64,000 nt of DNA, from NCBI RefSeq assembly GCF_025118155.1, contig NW_026251387.1:757001-821000 (forward strand), written 5' to 3'. The translations under genes were made by a program, and so were the position numbers. This document shows, one piece after another, positions 1 to 12,440 of the stretch. This DNA comes from Cokeromyces recurvatus. Lineage: Eukaryota > Mucoromycota > Mucoromycetes > Mucorales > Mucoraceae. The number at the start of each line of letters is the position of its first letter. Position 1 is the stretch's first letter. The notes below the pieces were generated by a model. It had not been told where the DNA came from. It worked only from the letters and a program-made list of their open reading frames with translations, and made no database searches.

Positions 1-157
1 CCATGACCTCCCTATGCATAATAATTTAAGTCCTCTCCCTTTTTTTTTTTTACAGTAACATTATACAACTTTACCATTGAGTGTCCCATAATTGAAATGC
101 GATTTTCATCCTATACTTGTTAAATAGATAAATAAGGATGAAGGAAACAAAAAACAA

Positions 158-203
<46 letters not shown>

Positions 204-703
204 GTGTGTTTCTTACAATAGGTAATTGCTCATAGACAAGTTGATACAATTCTTTAGTAATATAAGAATACATACGATAATTTTTTGACCATTTAGGTTG
301 TGTCGCATCTATATAAAATCCAGCTCCAGTACCAAAATCCCAAGAATCATCATCGCCTTCAATTTTTACACCACCTGTAATACAATATATGAATGAATAC
401 TTATTATAGCAAAAAAGGAAAATGAGAACAGAAATATGTATATTTACGTGGAGATGTGTCAGGAGCGATTAAAGCAATACCATGCTTTGCTGCCTCAGCC
501 ATGGCACCACTTTTTTGAATAAAGTTATCTTCAGTACATGTCAAACCAGATAGAAAATAAATGGCAGGTACTTTTTGTGTAGAAGATTCTAAGGGTAAAA
601 AGACATTAAACTTCATGTCACAGTCAAGTTCATCTGAATGGTGTTCATATTTAATAACATGGCCGCCAAAGCATTTATTTCTTGAAATCTCTTTAATTGA
701 CAT
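1..703 (-). CDS. S-formylglutathione hydrolase (esterase D family), 5' part
   Basis: The enzyme hydrolyses S-formylglutathione to formate and glutathione in cytosolic formaldehyde detoxification. Four exons can be placed: 448-703, 217-374, 75-110 and 1-11, with phases that join exactly. The start is the ATG at 701-703. The product opens with a family-typical N-terminus containing [12 protein letters not shown], then [17 protein letters not shown] across the first junction, then the nucleophile elbow GHSMGGHG, which is split by the third intron after GHSM. The second intron holds a 42-nt A run (161-202). The C-terminal half, with the rest of the catalytic triad, lies outside the window. The family assignment is strong; the gene is truncated only by the window edge. 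Confidence 0.93.
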
Positions 704-1433
704 TTATATAAATAGATGTGTGTTTGTATGTAAAAAAAAAAAAAAAATATTAATATATAACAAGTAAACTGCTGTATTTCATTTTTATCGGAGATAATAA
801 TAACAGTACGCCGTTTAAATATTTTATAGTGATTGTTGTGTATACAATGATGTATTACATAATATCTTATAATATACAGATCAAAGTCATAATATTTGTA
901 CACTTTATGCATACAATATTATTTGATTTCAAATTATAAAACATTCTCGTGATAAGAAAAATAATATTATAATAAATACTAACATTACGAGATAATGATA
1001 GGCCAAACAATAGTAGAAAGAGTTATTAATGATAAAGACATATATGAATTATAGGCTGTACCTATGAGTTATATATCCAGATTATTATCTAATATACTAT
1101 CTATACACTATAATGAAATTCATTCAAGTAGTGCATTGAGGAATGAATATAATACAAAGCATCTTCCCTATATCATTCACAAGTATGAACAAACGAGATC
1201 TCGTTATTTGGTTTCAAGGAAAATAACCGGTTAGAGTGAGCACGAATAATTTAATCAGGGCAAAGACTAGAGCTCAGACAAAAATAACTTTAATCATTTT
1301 ATGGGAAATATTCTTCTTTCATTCTGTTCCTGTCACAAAGTAACCCAGTTCTCCACAAGATATAAATAAGGATCCATTTTGCACTCAGTTTTTTTAGAGA
1401 TCCAATTTTTTTTATTTTTATCGACACATCTTT
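704..1433. other. Intergenic, no gene seen
   Basis: AT-rich DNA between the 5' end of the formylglutathione hydrolase gene and the element graveyard. It must contain the promoter of the hydrolase gene on its left side. Short open frames here overlap the 5' end of the hydrolase or have no coding character. Confidence 0.6.
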
Positions 1434-2216
1434 TTATTTTTCTATTTGGTTCTCTGTATTATCACAAATTAACTTAATAGCTTCTGCTTTCTCTGTTTCC
1501 TCACCAACTAATTGCTGAACGTAGATCATTGCCACTTTATATAAAAGTTTCATAGTAGAGTCATCAGAGCCACAATCAAGGTGTTTTATCGAGAGTTTTT
1601 GTGAGCATAAAAACATATCAATAGCTGCTAAAGGATCTAATTGCTCAATTGATACAGTTTTTGATAATGTGCTTGAAGACATTAGTAAATAGTGCTTGGC
1701 CCAAAAGAGACATGGAACTTCTAGACTATATGGGTAAGCCGTAGATGGAGCTAGCTTTCTGGTTACTGATGTGGTTACCGTAGATACACCAATTATTAAA
1801 ATAATCGAGTATTTACTGTATTTTTTTTTATAAACTGATGTTGAGTAACGTGCTGCACGAGATATGTATTTGTCATTAACTTTTTTTTTTTAGACTTCTA
1901 CCATTATGAGCGGGTACTCACTAAGAGGCACTTTTAGGAGATATATAATATCACTGACGTTTTTATTCAAGAATTCGTTAGGGGCGGCCATATGTTGATC
2001 TTGTGGACTATTGTTAAGACTTTTGCATATAATATTCATGATTCTATCATCAGTTAAGACAGCCTTGCTAATTCAATCACTACTGGGAACAAACTCTTCT
2101 GACAACAAGTAATCTATAATTGTATATGAGAGAAAGTGTTTTTGTTTACATAATATACTTTACTTACCACTAATGGAGCCATTACTTGTTTCAAGGTGAA
2201 TACTTGATTCAGACAT
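1434..2216 (-). pseudogene. Decayed Rpn/PD-(D/E)XK nuclease-like element gene
   Basis: Two exons are visible on the minus strand: the first starts at the ATG at 2214-2216 and ends at a GTAAGT donor, and the second joins in phase (SNGSISDYLLSEEFVPSS across the junction) and runs to a stop at 1434-1436. Inside the second exon are two in-frame stops, a TGA after VPSSD and a TAA directly after YPLIMVEV. At the second, Rpn-type nucleases have E-x-Q, so CAA to TAA is the simplest reading. The conserved-looking parts are KNVSDIIYLLKVP, YPLIMVEV, PCLFWAKHY and DPLAAIDMFLCSQKLS. The layout of D followed by E-x-(Q) fits the PD-(D/E)XK core of the Rpn (recombination-promoting nuclease/transposase) family. 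The family call is from motif memory and was not searched. Confidence 0.6.
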
Positions 2217-2446
2217 GGCGATAAAGAAAAATAAAAGCGTATCGTACAGTATCGTACCGTACCAAAAAATAAAAAAAAAAGTAGATATTGTCGGTTACAG
2301 GAGGAAAAGATGCTGTTAGGTTTAATTTATAGCGCTTAATCATACTTTAATTAATAGAATCATATAATGTTTTAGTTCTCGTAACACTTTAGTTGATTTA
2401 TAGTTAAAGTTAATAATTATTTATTCAATGAAAGGCTTAGAATGGA

Positions 2447-2733
2447 ATTCGTTTAAAGCAATTTATAATTTGATGCATGGAATGAAGGCAAAAGCCATAA
2501 AGATCACTAAAACGAACGTTATTACATGCATCACCAATTCTAGAAGATAATGTCTCTTCTTTCGTCAAACGATAGCACTTCATTTTTCCTTTCACTAAGG
2601 CCCAGAATTGTTCAATAGGATTTAGCTCAGGTGAGTAAGTGGGGGGAGTTACATTACTTTATAACATCTAGCCTCAATTTTTCAAATCATTGGTTTCAAC
2701 TTATGGATACTAGCATTATCCATCACTAAATAA
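2447..2733 (-). pseudogene. DDE transposase C-terminal fragment (Tc1/mariner-IS630 type)
   Basis: The minus strand reads VMDNASIHKLKP and, after a frame break and two stops, YSPELNPIEQFWALVKGKMK. These are the second catalytic Asp and the final catalytic Glu blocks of DDE_3-type transposases, at about the expected spacing. The N-terminal DNA-binding half and the first Asp block are not seen, so this is a fragment. It is on the same strand as its neighbours but is a different copy from the longer transposase at 4701-6149. Confidence 0.75.
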
Positions 2734-3139
2734 CTCACCTTAAAGATTCATCCTCATCCATAATATTAAGGAGTTCTGTGATATTGCTTGTAAAATATCA
2801 AATAAAAAAATATTATAAAATAAAAAAATCATCAATGAGACCGAACAATGATTCTGAAGTCAATGATTTTATTTATGAATAATGAATTTAAATTGATGCG
2901 TATTTATAAGAATTCTTAAAGAGGTCTGAGATAAGAAGCGAATCAGAAAAGTGCTAGTTACGACTGAATAAAATATGTTATAGATAATGAAGTGTTAGAA
3001 GTTTTTAATATTATTTGATAGAGTGGATTAAGAGAGTTTCAGGAGAATTTAGATAGAATTCCTTGAATAATTTTCTGATCCGCATGTTTAATCACGAAAT
3101 ATTGCATTATAAGTCAGCTCATAACACTCACACTATTAA

Positions 3140-4602
3140 CTATTGGAAATATCCTACTATCCAAAACTTAGAAGAAAAGTCACAAGGCTTATCTTTTCTA
3201 GTCAAAGCCTTAACATTTTCTCTGTCATTTTTAGCTTCTTGAAATTTAAGTTTTTCACTATAGACTGTTTTTTTTTTTTTTTTTTTTTTTTTGAAATAAA
3301 CAAAATTATTTTGAGCGTTGCAGAGGCCTGTTTGTGCACTCAAATGCCTTCATTGTTTGCTGTTTATTCAGTAGTTTTTGGCGTTCATATATTATTACTT
3401 TATTATTGAAGGGCAACGTATCGATGATTATCTTTTGTAAGCTCTCATTGTCACTAATACTAAACGTTAGAATGTTGTTTATACTTCATTGTTTTATTTT
3501 ATTTATATTTTACCTAATAATCTGCTCCAAATCCTCGCGATTAGTAGAAAGGCCTGCGTAATCAAGAACTACCAGACACATTTTATTGTTATTTTTTATA
3601 TGACACAGCATACCCAATAAATAGTTATAATTCTGAATATTTTCTTGAACTAGTTATTTTTACCTTGAGTATTGCCATCCTCGAGTACTTTTTCTTGGCT
3701 CTTGTCTCTCGAATGTAATGGGTCACTTGCATTACAGGAGCACAAAGCGAACGCACAATCAACAAGCGATCTGTTTCTCAAACAGTTACACATCAGCTGC
3801 AATAGTTTTATTCAAGTATCTTCTGTCTCTTTGCCCTTTGATTTTCTAGCGTAGCCAATCACATTGTAACCCTCCTTTTTTAAACTTTTTTATATATTCT
3901 TGGTACTCTTCAAGATAAGAAACCACTTTTTTTAAGGTATCCGCTGTAGTAAAACCCAATAATTAATAAATGCATGCTTTTTACAAACTGAAGCCAAACT
4001 TACCTAAATATTCATCCTTTAAGACATACACGTTTCTTACTTGTACTTTTTCTCCTGTACTGCCGTATATTCTTTTGATCGGAGAGTCTGTTAGGCTTAC
4101 TTTTGCTGACTTCAACCACTTTCCAAGGCTGCTGATATTATATTTGTTAAAAAGACATGAATATTTACGTATAAAAGACAATATTTTCTTGGTTTCTACC
4201 TGTTTGAAGTTATATGCGTCTTCGTTGAATGGGTTGGCAGGCAAAAATACGATATCAAGAAAACTGGATACTTATGCCTTAGAGACTATAAAAATATAGA
4301 TTAAATGTTACTGGATATCATAGAGTAGAAAAGGTATAGCCTTTACTATGTACCTAAACTCATTTGATTTTTATTCACACTTGTGCTATCTTCAATATGT
4401 AATTCTTCTTTCTTGACTAAATATCTTTTGTATATGAAAGGGTAGGCATTTATTTTGTAAATGGAGATCACCATTGGCTCCATGGGATCCTCCTTGTAGC
4501 AGGCTTTCAAACTTTTCAGTACACAAATGTCTTGACATTTTCATCGTTAAAAGCTACACAATATAGTATGCATATAGCTTGTTCTCTTGTTATGGTTATC
4601 AT
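3140..4602 (-). pseudogene. Decayed serine-recombinase-like element gene (GYARKS motif)
   Basis: Several minus-strand exons can be chained: an N-terminal piece from the ATG at 4600-4602 (MITITREQAICILYC, then KACYKEDPMEPM), a middle piece around 3981-4244, and a piece reading ADTLKKVVSYLEEYQEYIKK then, after a one-base frameshift, NVIGYARKSKGKETEDT. Further on it reads NRSLVD, NNKMCLVVLDYAGLSTNRED and a tail containing ECTNRPLQRS. The blocks GYARKS and LVVLDYAGLSTNREDL match the order and spacing of serine recombinase N-terminal catalytic domains (YxRxS, then a DRLGRS-like block). At least two frameshifts and an in-frame TGA after ETEDT show that it is dead. Known resolvases usually place this domain at the N-terminus; here it is internal. 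Exon limits are approximate. Confidence 0.5.
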
Positions 4603-4700
4603 ATTTAGTACTTAGAAAAAGGTAACGATAAGGAACACGAGAACCAGCAGCTGAAAAAAAATAGACACGGAAATGGACATGGAAAAGTGTCAAGTAGAAT

Positions 4701-6149
4701 TTAGATTGTTTTAGAAAATAAAGGGAAAATTTTAGAAGGACGTTTTATATGTGAAAAGGTCAAGAACACAACATTAGTTATTTTTAACCCCTTCTCTTTC
4801 TGAATACATCTCTCCCAATAAGATTCAGCATGCTTCACCCACTGCAAACAGTCCTTTGTAGTCACCGTGTTGCATGCTTCAGCGATACGAGGTGTCAGCT
4901 CATCACCTTTTTTTCAAAGGGTTTTTTCTAATACCACTTTTGATCTTCGACCAGCACTCTTCGATGGGATTTTTTTTAAAAAAAAAGGAGAGTAAGGTGG
5001 CATGAATGATGGTTTGTATCCTTGTTTCACAATTGCGTCAACAACAAATCTGGTGTGATGTACCCTACAGTTACCCATGACAATGAAAAAACCCTTTTAT
5101 CTCCTTTTTATCAAGTATATCCATAACAGATTCTATATATTTGACTCTATGATAAGCAATAGTACCCTTCTTTAAGGGTTGTTGTTTTTTAGGCTCTTGA
5201 GTGTTATACTTTCTTTCTTTTTTAGCTGATACCTCGAAATGAAACTCATTCTCTATCAACTCAGTATCCTCTATTTTCAAAGGTATAACTTTAGTAAAGC
5301 TTATAATTCCTCTAGCACATATACACCCAATCATGCTAAAATTAACGCCTTTTCGTGTGTGTGCACTTTTACAATTTCTGGAGTACCAACTTTCAACCAT
5401 GCACGCCCTCTCATCAGTTGGGAGTGAAAGCCAGCTTCATCAATAAACATGCAGTTTTTCTGAAAATCAACACCGGCCTCTATCCATTTGTTGATAATTT
5501 CGTAACGGAGGTTAAGCGTTCTAGGCGCATCTCTTTCGATTGTGTATTTACTAGCTTACTTTAATGTTAAGCAGCACTTTTTCACGAATATGCGCGTACA
5601 AAGATGAAATAGTAACGGGTACTCCAAACTGCTTCATCAGCTTTTCTCCTGTCTGTTCCAAAACGGTTGAAGAGTTAGCGTCAAACAACTAGATCAAAAA
5701 GGCAGTATAGACAGGAAATAGCTTTTTTTTTTTTTGTTTCGTTTTTCCTTTTTGTGTTGGTGTACTACCTGGAAGAAGTGACCCATTACTATCATTGAAC
5801 TGGTTTAAAAGTTTATAGGCACTGCTTTGTAGGTATGCCACAAGCTTTGGCTACTTTTGGTACAGTGGCCCCTGTTTCCTGTAATATGTGTATAAAGCGT
5901 GCGATTTGCTTAGGCCCATACTTTTTTATATGTTTGTTTTCGTTTTAATAATAGTCATCTTCTCAAGCTCTAAAACCATTTCATCCATTTTCTCATATGC
6001 GCTTTAAGAAATATCTTCTATGAGGTACTCATTTTTCCTAAGCAAAGCATCTCAATGTCGCCGAACTTAACAGCAACCTCATCAACTTCCATTCCCTCAG
6101 TCATAAAATTATTGTAGTTTTCGTCTGGAATATAGTTAACATAGTCCAT
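4701..6149 (-). pseudogene. Degenerate IS630/Tc1-type transposase
   Basis: The minus strand starts at the ATG at 6147-6149 (MDYVNYIPDENYNNF), passes a helix-turn-helix-like region (ARFIHILQETGATVPKVAKA), and then a DDE_3 core: FIDEAGFHSQLMRGRAWLKV (first Asp), FFIVMGNCRVHHTRF (second catalytic block) and MPPYSP, then NPIEECWSKIKSG (final Glu), ending near 4701. At least four frame breaks are visible, including one in a GTGTGT run near 5355 and one in a poly-A run. The second block has MGN where the family has MDN, so the second catalytic Asp is lost. This copy cannot make active transposase. Confidence 0.8.
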
Positions 6150-6491
6150 TTTTTATTTAAAAGATGTCTAATCTAAAAGAAAGGAATTCATCTAAAAACT
6201 TATTTCTAAAAAAAAAAAAAGAAAAAGAAAAAAAAAAAAAAAGAGCTCTCTATTTTTTTTTTTTTTCTAAACTAAAAAGAGGTTAGTTTTCAAATTTCTT
6301 GAAGACTTCATAAAAATAAAATATAATTCTCGGTTTTCTTTGAAAAAGATGATGGTGACGTAGGTTCAATTTTTTTTTTAAAAAAAAACATTTCTTTTTT
6401 TATTTTATTTTTTTTTCCGCGAATTTGCTTTTTTATTATTATTGTCAGTGTTGTTTATTGTATAAAAAGAGAAAAAAATATATATAAAGTA
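6150..6491. promoter_or_regulatory. Promoter-proximal A/T-tract region upstream of MED14
   Basis: 342 bp of alternating long A and T runs (for example near 6205-6240, 6252-6266 and 6368-6389) directly before the MED14 start codon. Such poly(dA:dT) tracts are typical of nucleosome-poor fungal promoters. No specific factor site was recognised. Confidence 0.4.
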
Positions 6492-7049
6492 ATGCAGCCA
6501 ATATTAACAACACCATCTGATGAGTCACAGGAAACTATTCAATCTAATGGCATCGTTAAACAAGAACAACCTGATAATGTTAATGGAAAGCAATCTATTA
6601 AATCGCAAAACATGAATGGTAAAAATCACAACCTAGAGCAGAATGTTGAGGACGAAGAAAAGGAAAAGATTGTTTTACCCGTTGAAATGGCAAGCATGGT
6701 GTCTCTTAAAACATTAATTGGAAAATTAATCCATAAGGCACATGCTGATTTAATGACATTAACCGATACGTAAAGTTATTTTTTTCGTGTTTTCTTACTT
6801 TTTGTGTTTTGGATACTAGTATGACTTATTTTAAAAGGAGAGAGATTGATAAGTTTTCTTTTTTTTTCATTAGATTACCTTCCATGTCTGATGTTGAGAA
6901 AAAGCGGCAAATTTTGACATATTCAACATTTATAAGAAAGCAATTTTTAAAATTACTTGTACTCGTTAAATGGGCAAAAAATGCTAAAGACATTCAAATG
7001 TGTCAGGTAAATATCTATATTCTTAAATGAAATTATTATTCTTTTTTTT

Positions 7050-7092
<43 letters not shown>

Positions 7093-10000
7093 ATTTTGAA
7101 ATGCATAGAATATTATGGCCTTTTTAGCAAATCAAAATAAAATATTTCAAGACACAGTCGATTATCTTCATAAAATTCATTTGGAACTACCGGCAGCAAG
7201 ATTACGAAACTTCGATATACCGACAGCAGTGGATGTTTTAACAACAGGAAGTTATCAGCGCATGCCTACAAAAATCAAAGTAGGAAAAAAAAAAGTATAT
7301 TCAAATTAAATACAATTGATATTAATTTTCTTTTAGGACATGATGGCACCTACACCATTAACTGATGAAGAAGTATTAGCAACATTCCGTAATATGAATG
7401 ATGTGATTAGAATGCGTATTGTTACAACAGAAGTTTTGCCTCCTCCTATGCGAAACTACCGAATTGGTAAGAAAATGGTTTATAATCTATGCAAACGATA
7501 ATTTCACAAAAATTTTCAATAGAAAATGGTCGAATTTACTTTTTAATTGAAAATGAATTTGAGGTTGTGCTAACATTAATGGGAAATAGTAATAATAGAC
7601 GATGGTGGGTTGTATCCCTAGACATATTTGTTCAAGCATCTTCAAAGAGTAGATCAACAGGTGAAAGAAAAAAAAAAAGAGGGGGCTTGATAACAAAAAT
7701 TCTTTAATTTATATGTTAACATGTTTAAAAATTATTATAGAAGATATAGACATTACATTAAATGATATACAAAAACAACATCTTCGCGTTAATGCACAAA
7801 AGCAGCTTGTACCACCTGTTGTAGCTGAAGATCAATTACAAGCTAATAATAATAATAGTGATATGAATACAGCTTCTTCTTCAACACCATCAAATAGTTC
7901 TAAATCGTTATTCTTTCCACTTGTTAATATGTATGATTATCTTCACTTAAGTTGTCTTCATATGCAGTTGGAAATATTATATATTCAAGCTGTCATGCTA
8001 TCTAAAACGAGATGGATAAATCAACTTAAAGTACAAATGAACCAGGATAGAACAAAATTAACTTTAGTTTACTGGCGTGGTGGTTCAGCTGCATCACATT
8101 GGGGTAAACCACAAACAACAGCATCGAATGCTATAAAAAGTACAATGATTGAAATTTCGATCAATAATGAAGACTATACCAATCAGCTTCGACAAGCTAG
8201 TAATAATAATACTGAAGTATTAAATATGAAGATTCATGATGAGCTTAAAGGATTAACTCAGAAAACAGGCATTGGTGCATCTATTGCTTTATCAGATATA
8301 ACTGTCCATGATCGACCCAAAGTACTTTCATTATTGAAATATCCGAAAAATTCTCTTCAGATACTGTGGAATGATAGACCTGAACTTTATACAGATATAA
8401 AGTTAATTGTATGTATAAAATTCAGCATAGAAAAAAAAAAGTTTTTTTTTTCCTTTAAGATATTAAATTAACTTGTTTATTAGGAATCTTCTAATTTAGA
8501 TATTGAACAACTTGTTTTACATGTGACAAATTACCATGGAAAATGTATTATTGATAAATTTAAAGAAGCATTGATATCTGAAAAGAATTTCCTTGAAGAA
8601 AATGGGTTATATTTAACTGAAGGAAGTCATGAGGATGTAAAAAATGAATCTCACTCTGTACTTAATAGCAAAGGTTATTTGATCACAAAGAATAAGGCTT
8701 TAGTGGCATTAAATAAGAGATATTAATACATATTTAAATAGATACAAAAAATACAGCTCAATCATTAATTGTACGTTATAGACATCAAAGGTATATAAGT
8801 ATTGAGGCAGACTCGCGTACGGGTAGAATTAAAGCATTTGATACAAGTGAAGGATGTAATGAAGGAGACTGTAAATATTTATCGAGAAATTTTTTAGCAG
8901 TATGTGTATTGACTCACTTTATCTTTTCATAGTTAATTTAAGAGGTCTAGAGGATAGATTGAATAATGATCCGAAGAACATTTCTCAACATTTATTATGG
9001 ATTCGTTCTGAAGTTGTTATACGCGAAGTTGTTTCACTTGCTAAACAACTGAATTTGCAACCTTACCATCCGTCTCAGATGAATCTTCGATCAGAAGACT
9101 TAACAAAACTATTTGGAGATATTATTGGAGAAGCTACAGCTAACACTCTAAATACATTAGCTAGTAGCGGTGATATAACTACTTCTAATAACAATAACAA
9201 CATTATCAAATACCCTTCACATTGTGTATTTCTTCAGTTTCCTCAGTTTGAAGATTGGCATTTTGTAATAGCTATTGTTAAAAATGAATTTAAATCATGG
9301 CTTTGTTGCATCAAGTAAGTTATATATACAGTATAGTATAAAACAGAACAATAATAATTTTTTATATATACACAAAAAAAAAAGTAAAACATATGATCAA
9401 AGTGGTCTTTATCATGCTATCGTGGATTTGACTTATTTTGATTGTAATCGATTATGGAAAGACCAATTTATCGAAAAGAATCATAGTTTGAAAGCTCTTG
9501 ATGATGTACAAATAGCTAATAGAAATAAAAGGCATTTGGAAGATAAATTTGAGGAAACAACTACAATAAAAGAAGAACAAGATATGATACCAGATATAAA
9601 AAGAAGAAGGAAGGTGTCGATAAATAATACGATTGATGATACTCTCACTATTTTATCTCAATATTCAAACAAAGTTGACAAGTAAAGTATACATATGCAT
9701 GCATGTATATTTATTTATTTTTTTCAGGACCCTAACAGTATAAAATAACAATGGAAACTAATACCCATATACGTAAGCCTTTCGATAGATTTAAGGTTTT
9801 TAGCCAAGCTAGATTCACTTTGTAAAGCGTATATTACTAATAGAAAGATTGAATTACAATTACAGTCTTTCAGAGGATCAATTTCTTATCATCTACGACC
9901 TTTATTACAAACACTATCTAATACAGAAACACAAGTTATAAATCACCCTGCTGCTGATAAAATTGAAGTTATTTGTATCCCTCAGCGAGATTTACTCAAA

Positions 10001-11359
10001 ACATGTGCATATCATTTCGCAGATGATGGTACCAGAAGAGAAAAGCCTCTGGAAACCATACCTTGGATTGAGCAATTAGCGACTCGTATGAAGAATGATG
10101 TTCTCATTCGTTCATCAGGATGGTGGGATCGTGGCCGAGATGATTGTTATGTAGTAATACAAGAAAAATTTGAGTGGAGGAATTTAATTCTTGAAGATAA
10201 TGAATTAGGTGATCATATTTCACTGGATAAGTCAACTAATGTGTTATCATTTACCTATCCTAATATCGATACGTGTGTTATGCAATTTTTATTGGATTGG
10301 GAAAGAGTCTTTATGATGACTAATTTGACTAGACAAGGTAACCATCATTACTTTACTATATAGATTATATACTTACTATTACTATCATTAGTGTCTTCTG
10401 TTTGGCTCAAGAAATATAAAGAGCACTTAAAGTTCAATCCTACTAATTTACAAGAATTATCATTCACATATGCAAAGGTAATATTGAAAAAGAAAAAAAA
10501 AGATGTATATTTGCATATAGTTTAATATATAAAATGTATAGAACTTTACTTGTTCAATTAAATGGGCTTCAAATGGAAAAGAGCGTTCACGACAATACAA
10601 TATTGAATTAGATATGGCAGATGAAGGCAATAAAACAAAAACCACCCCTTTACCTATATTAAAATCTCGTAATCCTCATTGGCGAATTATAAGTTTTTTG
10701 AGGGATGTTTTGAACGAAAAACGAGACTTGATTTATTTTGTACAGGTAAGAAAACTAATATGAGTATCTATCTTTTATAATGACATATTAACCTTTAAAA
10801 AAAAAAAAAGATTCTATTCCAAACGTTACCATTAATGACATGCCTTGAACATCTTGAAGCAAAATGTGCTATAGAAGGCGATATTGGCAAAATTTTGATT
10901 ATACCTCGCGCTTACGATTCAGTGCGCGTCATCTTTTCTGCTAAATACGCTATTGATATACGCTTTACTGATAAGACAACAATATGTGTTTCTGATGCTG
11001 CTTATCATCATTTATTTTATTCTACATGTACTAAAACAACAGATAATACAGCGGATACCTTTATAGCACCTCAGCCTTATCTTGTACAGCAACAAACTAT
11101 AAATACAGAAAATAACCTAAAGCCTATTAAAGTAGCACAGCAGTTTAAATTTATGCCGTTTGATCAGTTTTCTGGCTTATTGGATTCACTAGATACCTGG
11201 TTATTTTCTATGGAAGAGAGTACAAAACAAATGGAAGCTACTGATGAGTTATTCTTAAATCAAAAAACTGAGCCAAGCGCTTTATCATTACAACATGGTC
11301 TATTATGTTCAGCTTCACTTTGTCAAGGTATTTTATATAAATTACAAGCAATGGTTTAA
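6492..11359 (+). CDS. MED14: Mediator complex subunit 14 (Rgr1-type)
   Basis: Med14 is the backbone subunit linking head, middle and tail of Mediator, the nuclear coactivator of RNA polymerase II. Fourteen exons were placed: 6492-6769, 6874-7006, 7109-7279, 7337-7466, 7523-7660, 7741-8408, 8484-8673, 8742-8870, 8933-9314, 9385-9681, 9796-10337, 10392-10477, 10542-10745 and 10811-11359. All phases close, giving about 1298 residues. The N-terminus has a low-complexity leader, then the conserved MED14 block (MVSLKTLIGKLIHKAHADL, KLLVLVKWAKNAKDIQ, FRNMNDVIRMRI). The rest is the long, poorly conserved scaffold. The seventh intron uses a weak GTTATT donor, and the acceptors near 9384 and 9795 are also weak, so those three junctions need RNA support. 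The third exon is preceded by a 35-nt A run inside its intron. Confidence 0.93.
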
Positions 11360-12369
11360 AATATTCAAAAAAAAAGAAAAAAAAAAAAAGAAAAGAAAAG
11401 AAAAAAAGTTATAATCTATACTTTTAATTGTGTGGACATTTTCTCTTTTTTTTTTTTTTATTTATTTATAAAAGAAATAAGTTTATAATCAAACAAGGCA
11501 TTCTTTTGAAGTTATTTTTTTTAAGTATTTGTTTTATTTTGCGAAGATTATCTAATGTAAAGCATACATAATGTACAGATAATGATTGTGGGTATTTGTA
11601 AAAAAAAAAAGAGAGAGAGAGAGAGAAAGATAACCAATAATTTTAAATAAATTATCAAGAGGTATTTCTTTTCTGTATAAAAATGATATAAGAACTCTTT
11701 ATATATAATGTGCGTTGTTTGATCTTTTGTAATAACATATAAATCAGAATATAGTTGTCTAAGATATAGTAGATGTTTTCAGCTTTCTATTCTATTTATA
11801 TCTATATTATTTCTCGTGGTAAAATACAGAGTGATAAAAGACACAATAGCAGTAAATACTAGACTAGTTTTATTTAAAGTTGTAATGCTTAATAAATATA
11901 ATAAGAGAAGAAAAACAAAAAGAATATTCTTTATTAACTTGTATTTTATTATTATTTCCTCACGTTATAACTGTCGTACCAGAAAGCAAAAAAACTTGTA
12001 TTACATTAGTACAAATCATAATGAAATTTAGTTAATTCAATAAAGATTATCGCATATTTCAAAGAATATATGTGTATACAGAAATATTATAATTATCTTG
12101 CTGTTATATAAGGATTAAATAAGCGCAACAACGATCAATCAACTGTATATTGTTTTGCTATATAATAATTAGAATGAACAACCCTTTTAATAATATAATA
12201 ATCCAGTTTAATAGTCAGACCTTCAACATCTGTTGGATACAATATCTTTTGTGTAATACAAAATAACTATAAAAGATATAATTAAATATACATCACATAG
12301 ATTCAGACAAACATGTACTTGATAATATAAAACAATATGATCGCAAAACAAAAAAAAGAAAAAAAGAGG
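11360..12369. other. Intergenic, MED14 3' side to tRNA-Pro
   Basis: AT-rich DNA with A-rich and T-rich tracts just after the MED14 stop (11368-11460) and a short GA microsatellite near 11610-11627. No coding pattern was recognised on either strand. Confidence 0.6.
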
Positions 12370-12440
12370 GGCTTCTCCGGGAATCGAACCCGGGACCTCT
12401 CGCACCCTAAGCGAGAATTATACCACTAAACCAAGAAGCC
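12370..12440 (-). tRNA. tRNA-Pro (anticodon AGG)
   Basis: The reverse complement folds as a 71-nt tRNA: acceptor GGCTTCT paired with AGAAGCC, anticodon stem CTCGC/GCGAG around loop TTAGGGT (anticodon AGG), and T arm CCGGG-TTCGATT-CCCGG. There is no intron. B-box sequence GGTTCGATTCC is intact, so it looks functional. Confidence 0.95.

Larger units (their letters stand above)
1434..6149. mobile_element. Cluster of decayed mobile-element genes
   Basis: Four unrelated element-derived coding relics lie head to tail on the minus strand in 4.7 kb. No terminal inverted repeats or target-site duplications were confidently identified by eye. The lack of any intact host gene, together with the frame breaks in each relic, suggests an insertion sink between the formylglutathione hydrolase and MED14 genes. 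Confidence 0.7.

Noticed and set aside
3140..4602. Calling the recombinase-like relic an IS607/Fanzor element
   Set aside because: No TnpB/Fanzor-like RuvC gene was seen next to it and the N-terminal part does not clearly read as a MerR-type helix-turn-helix.
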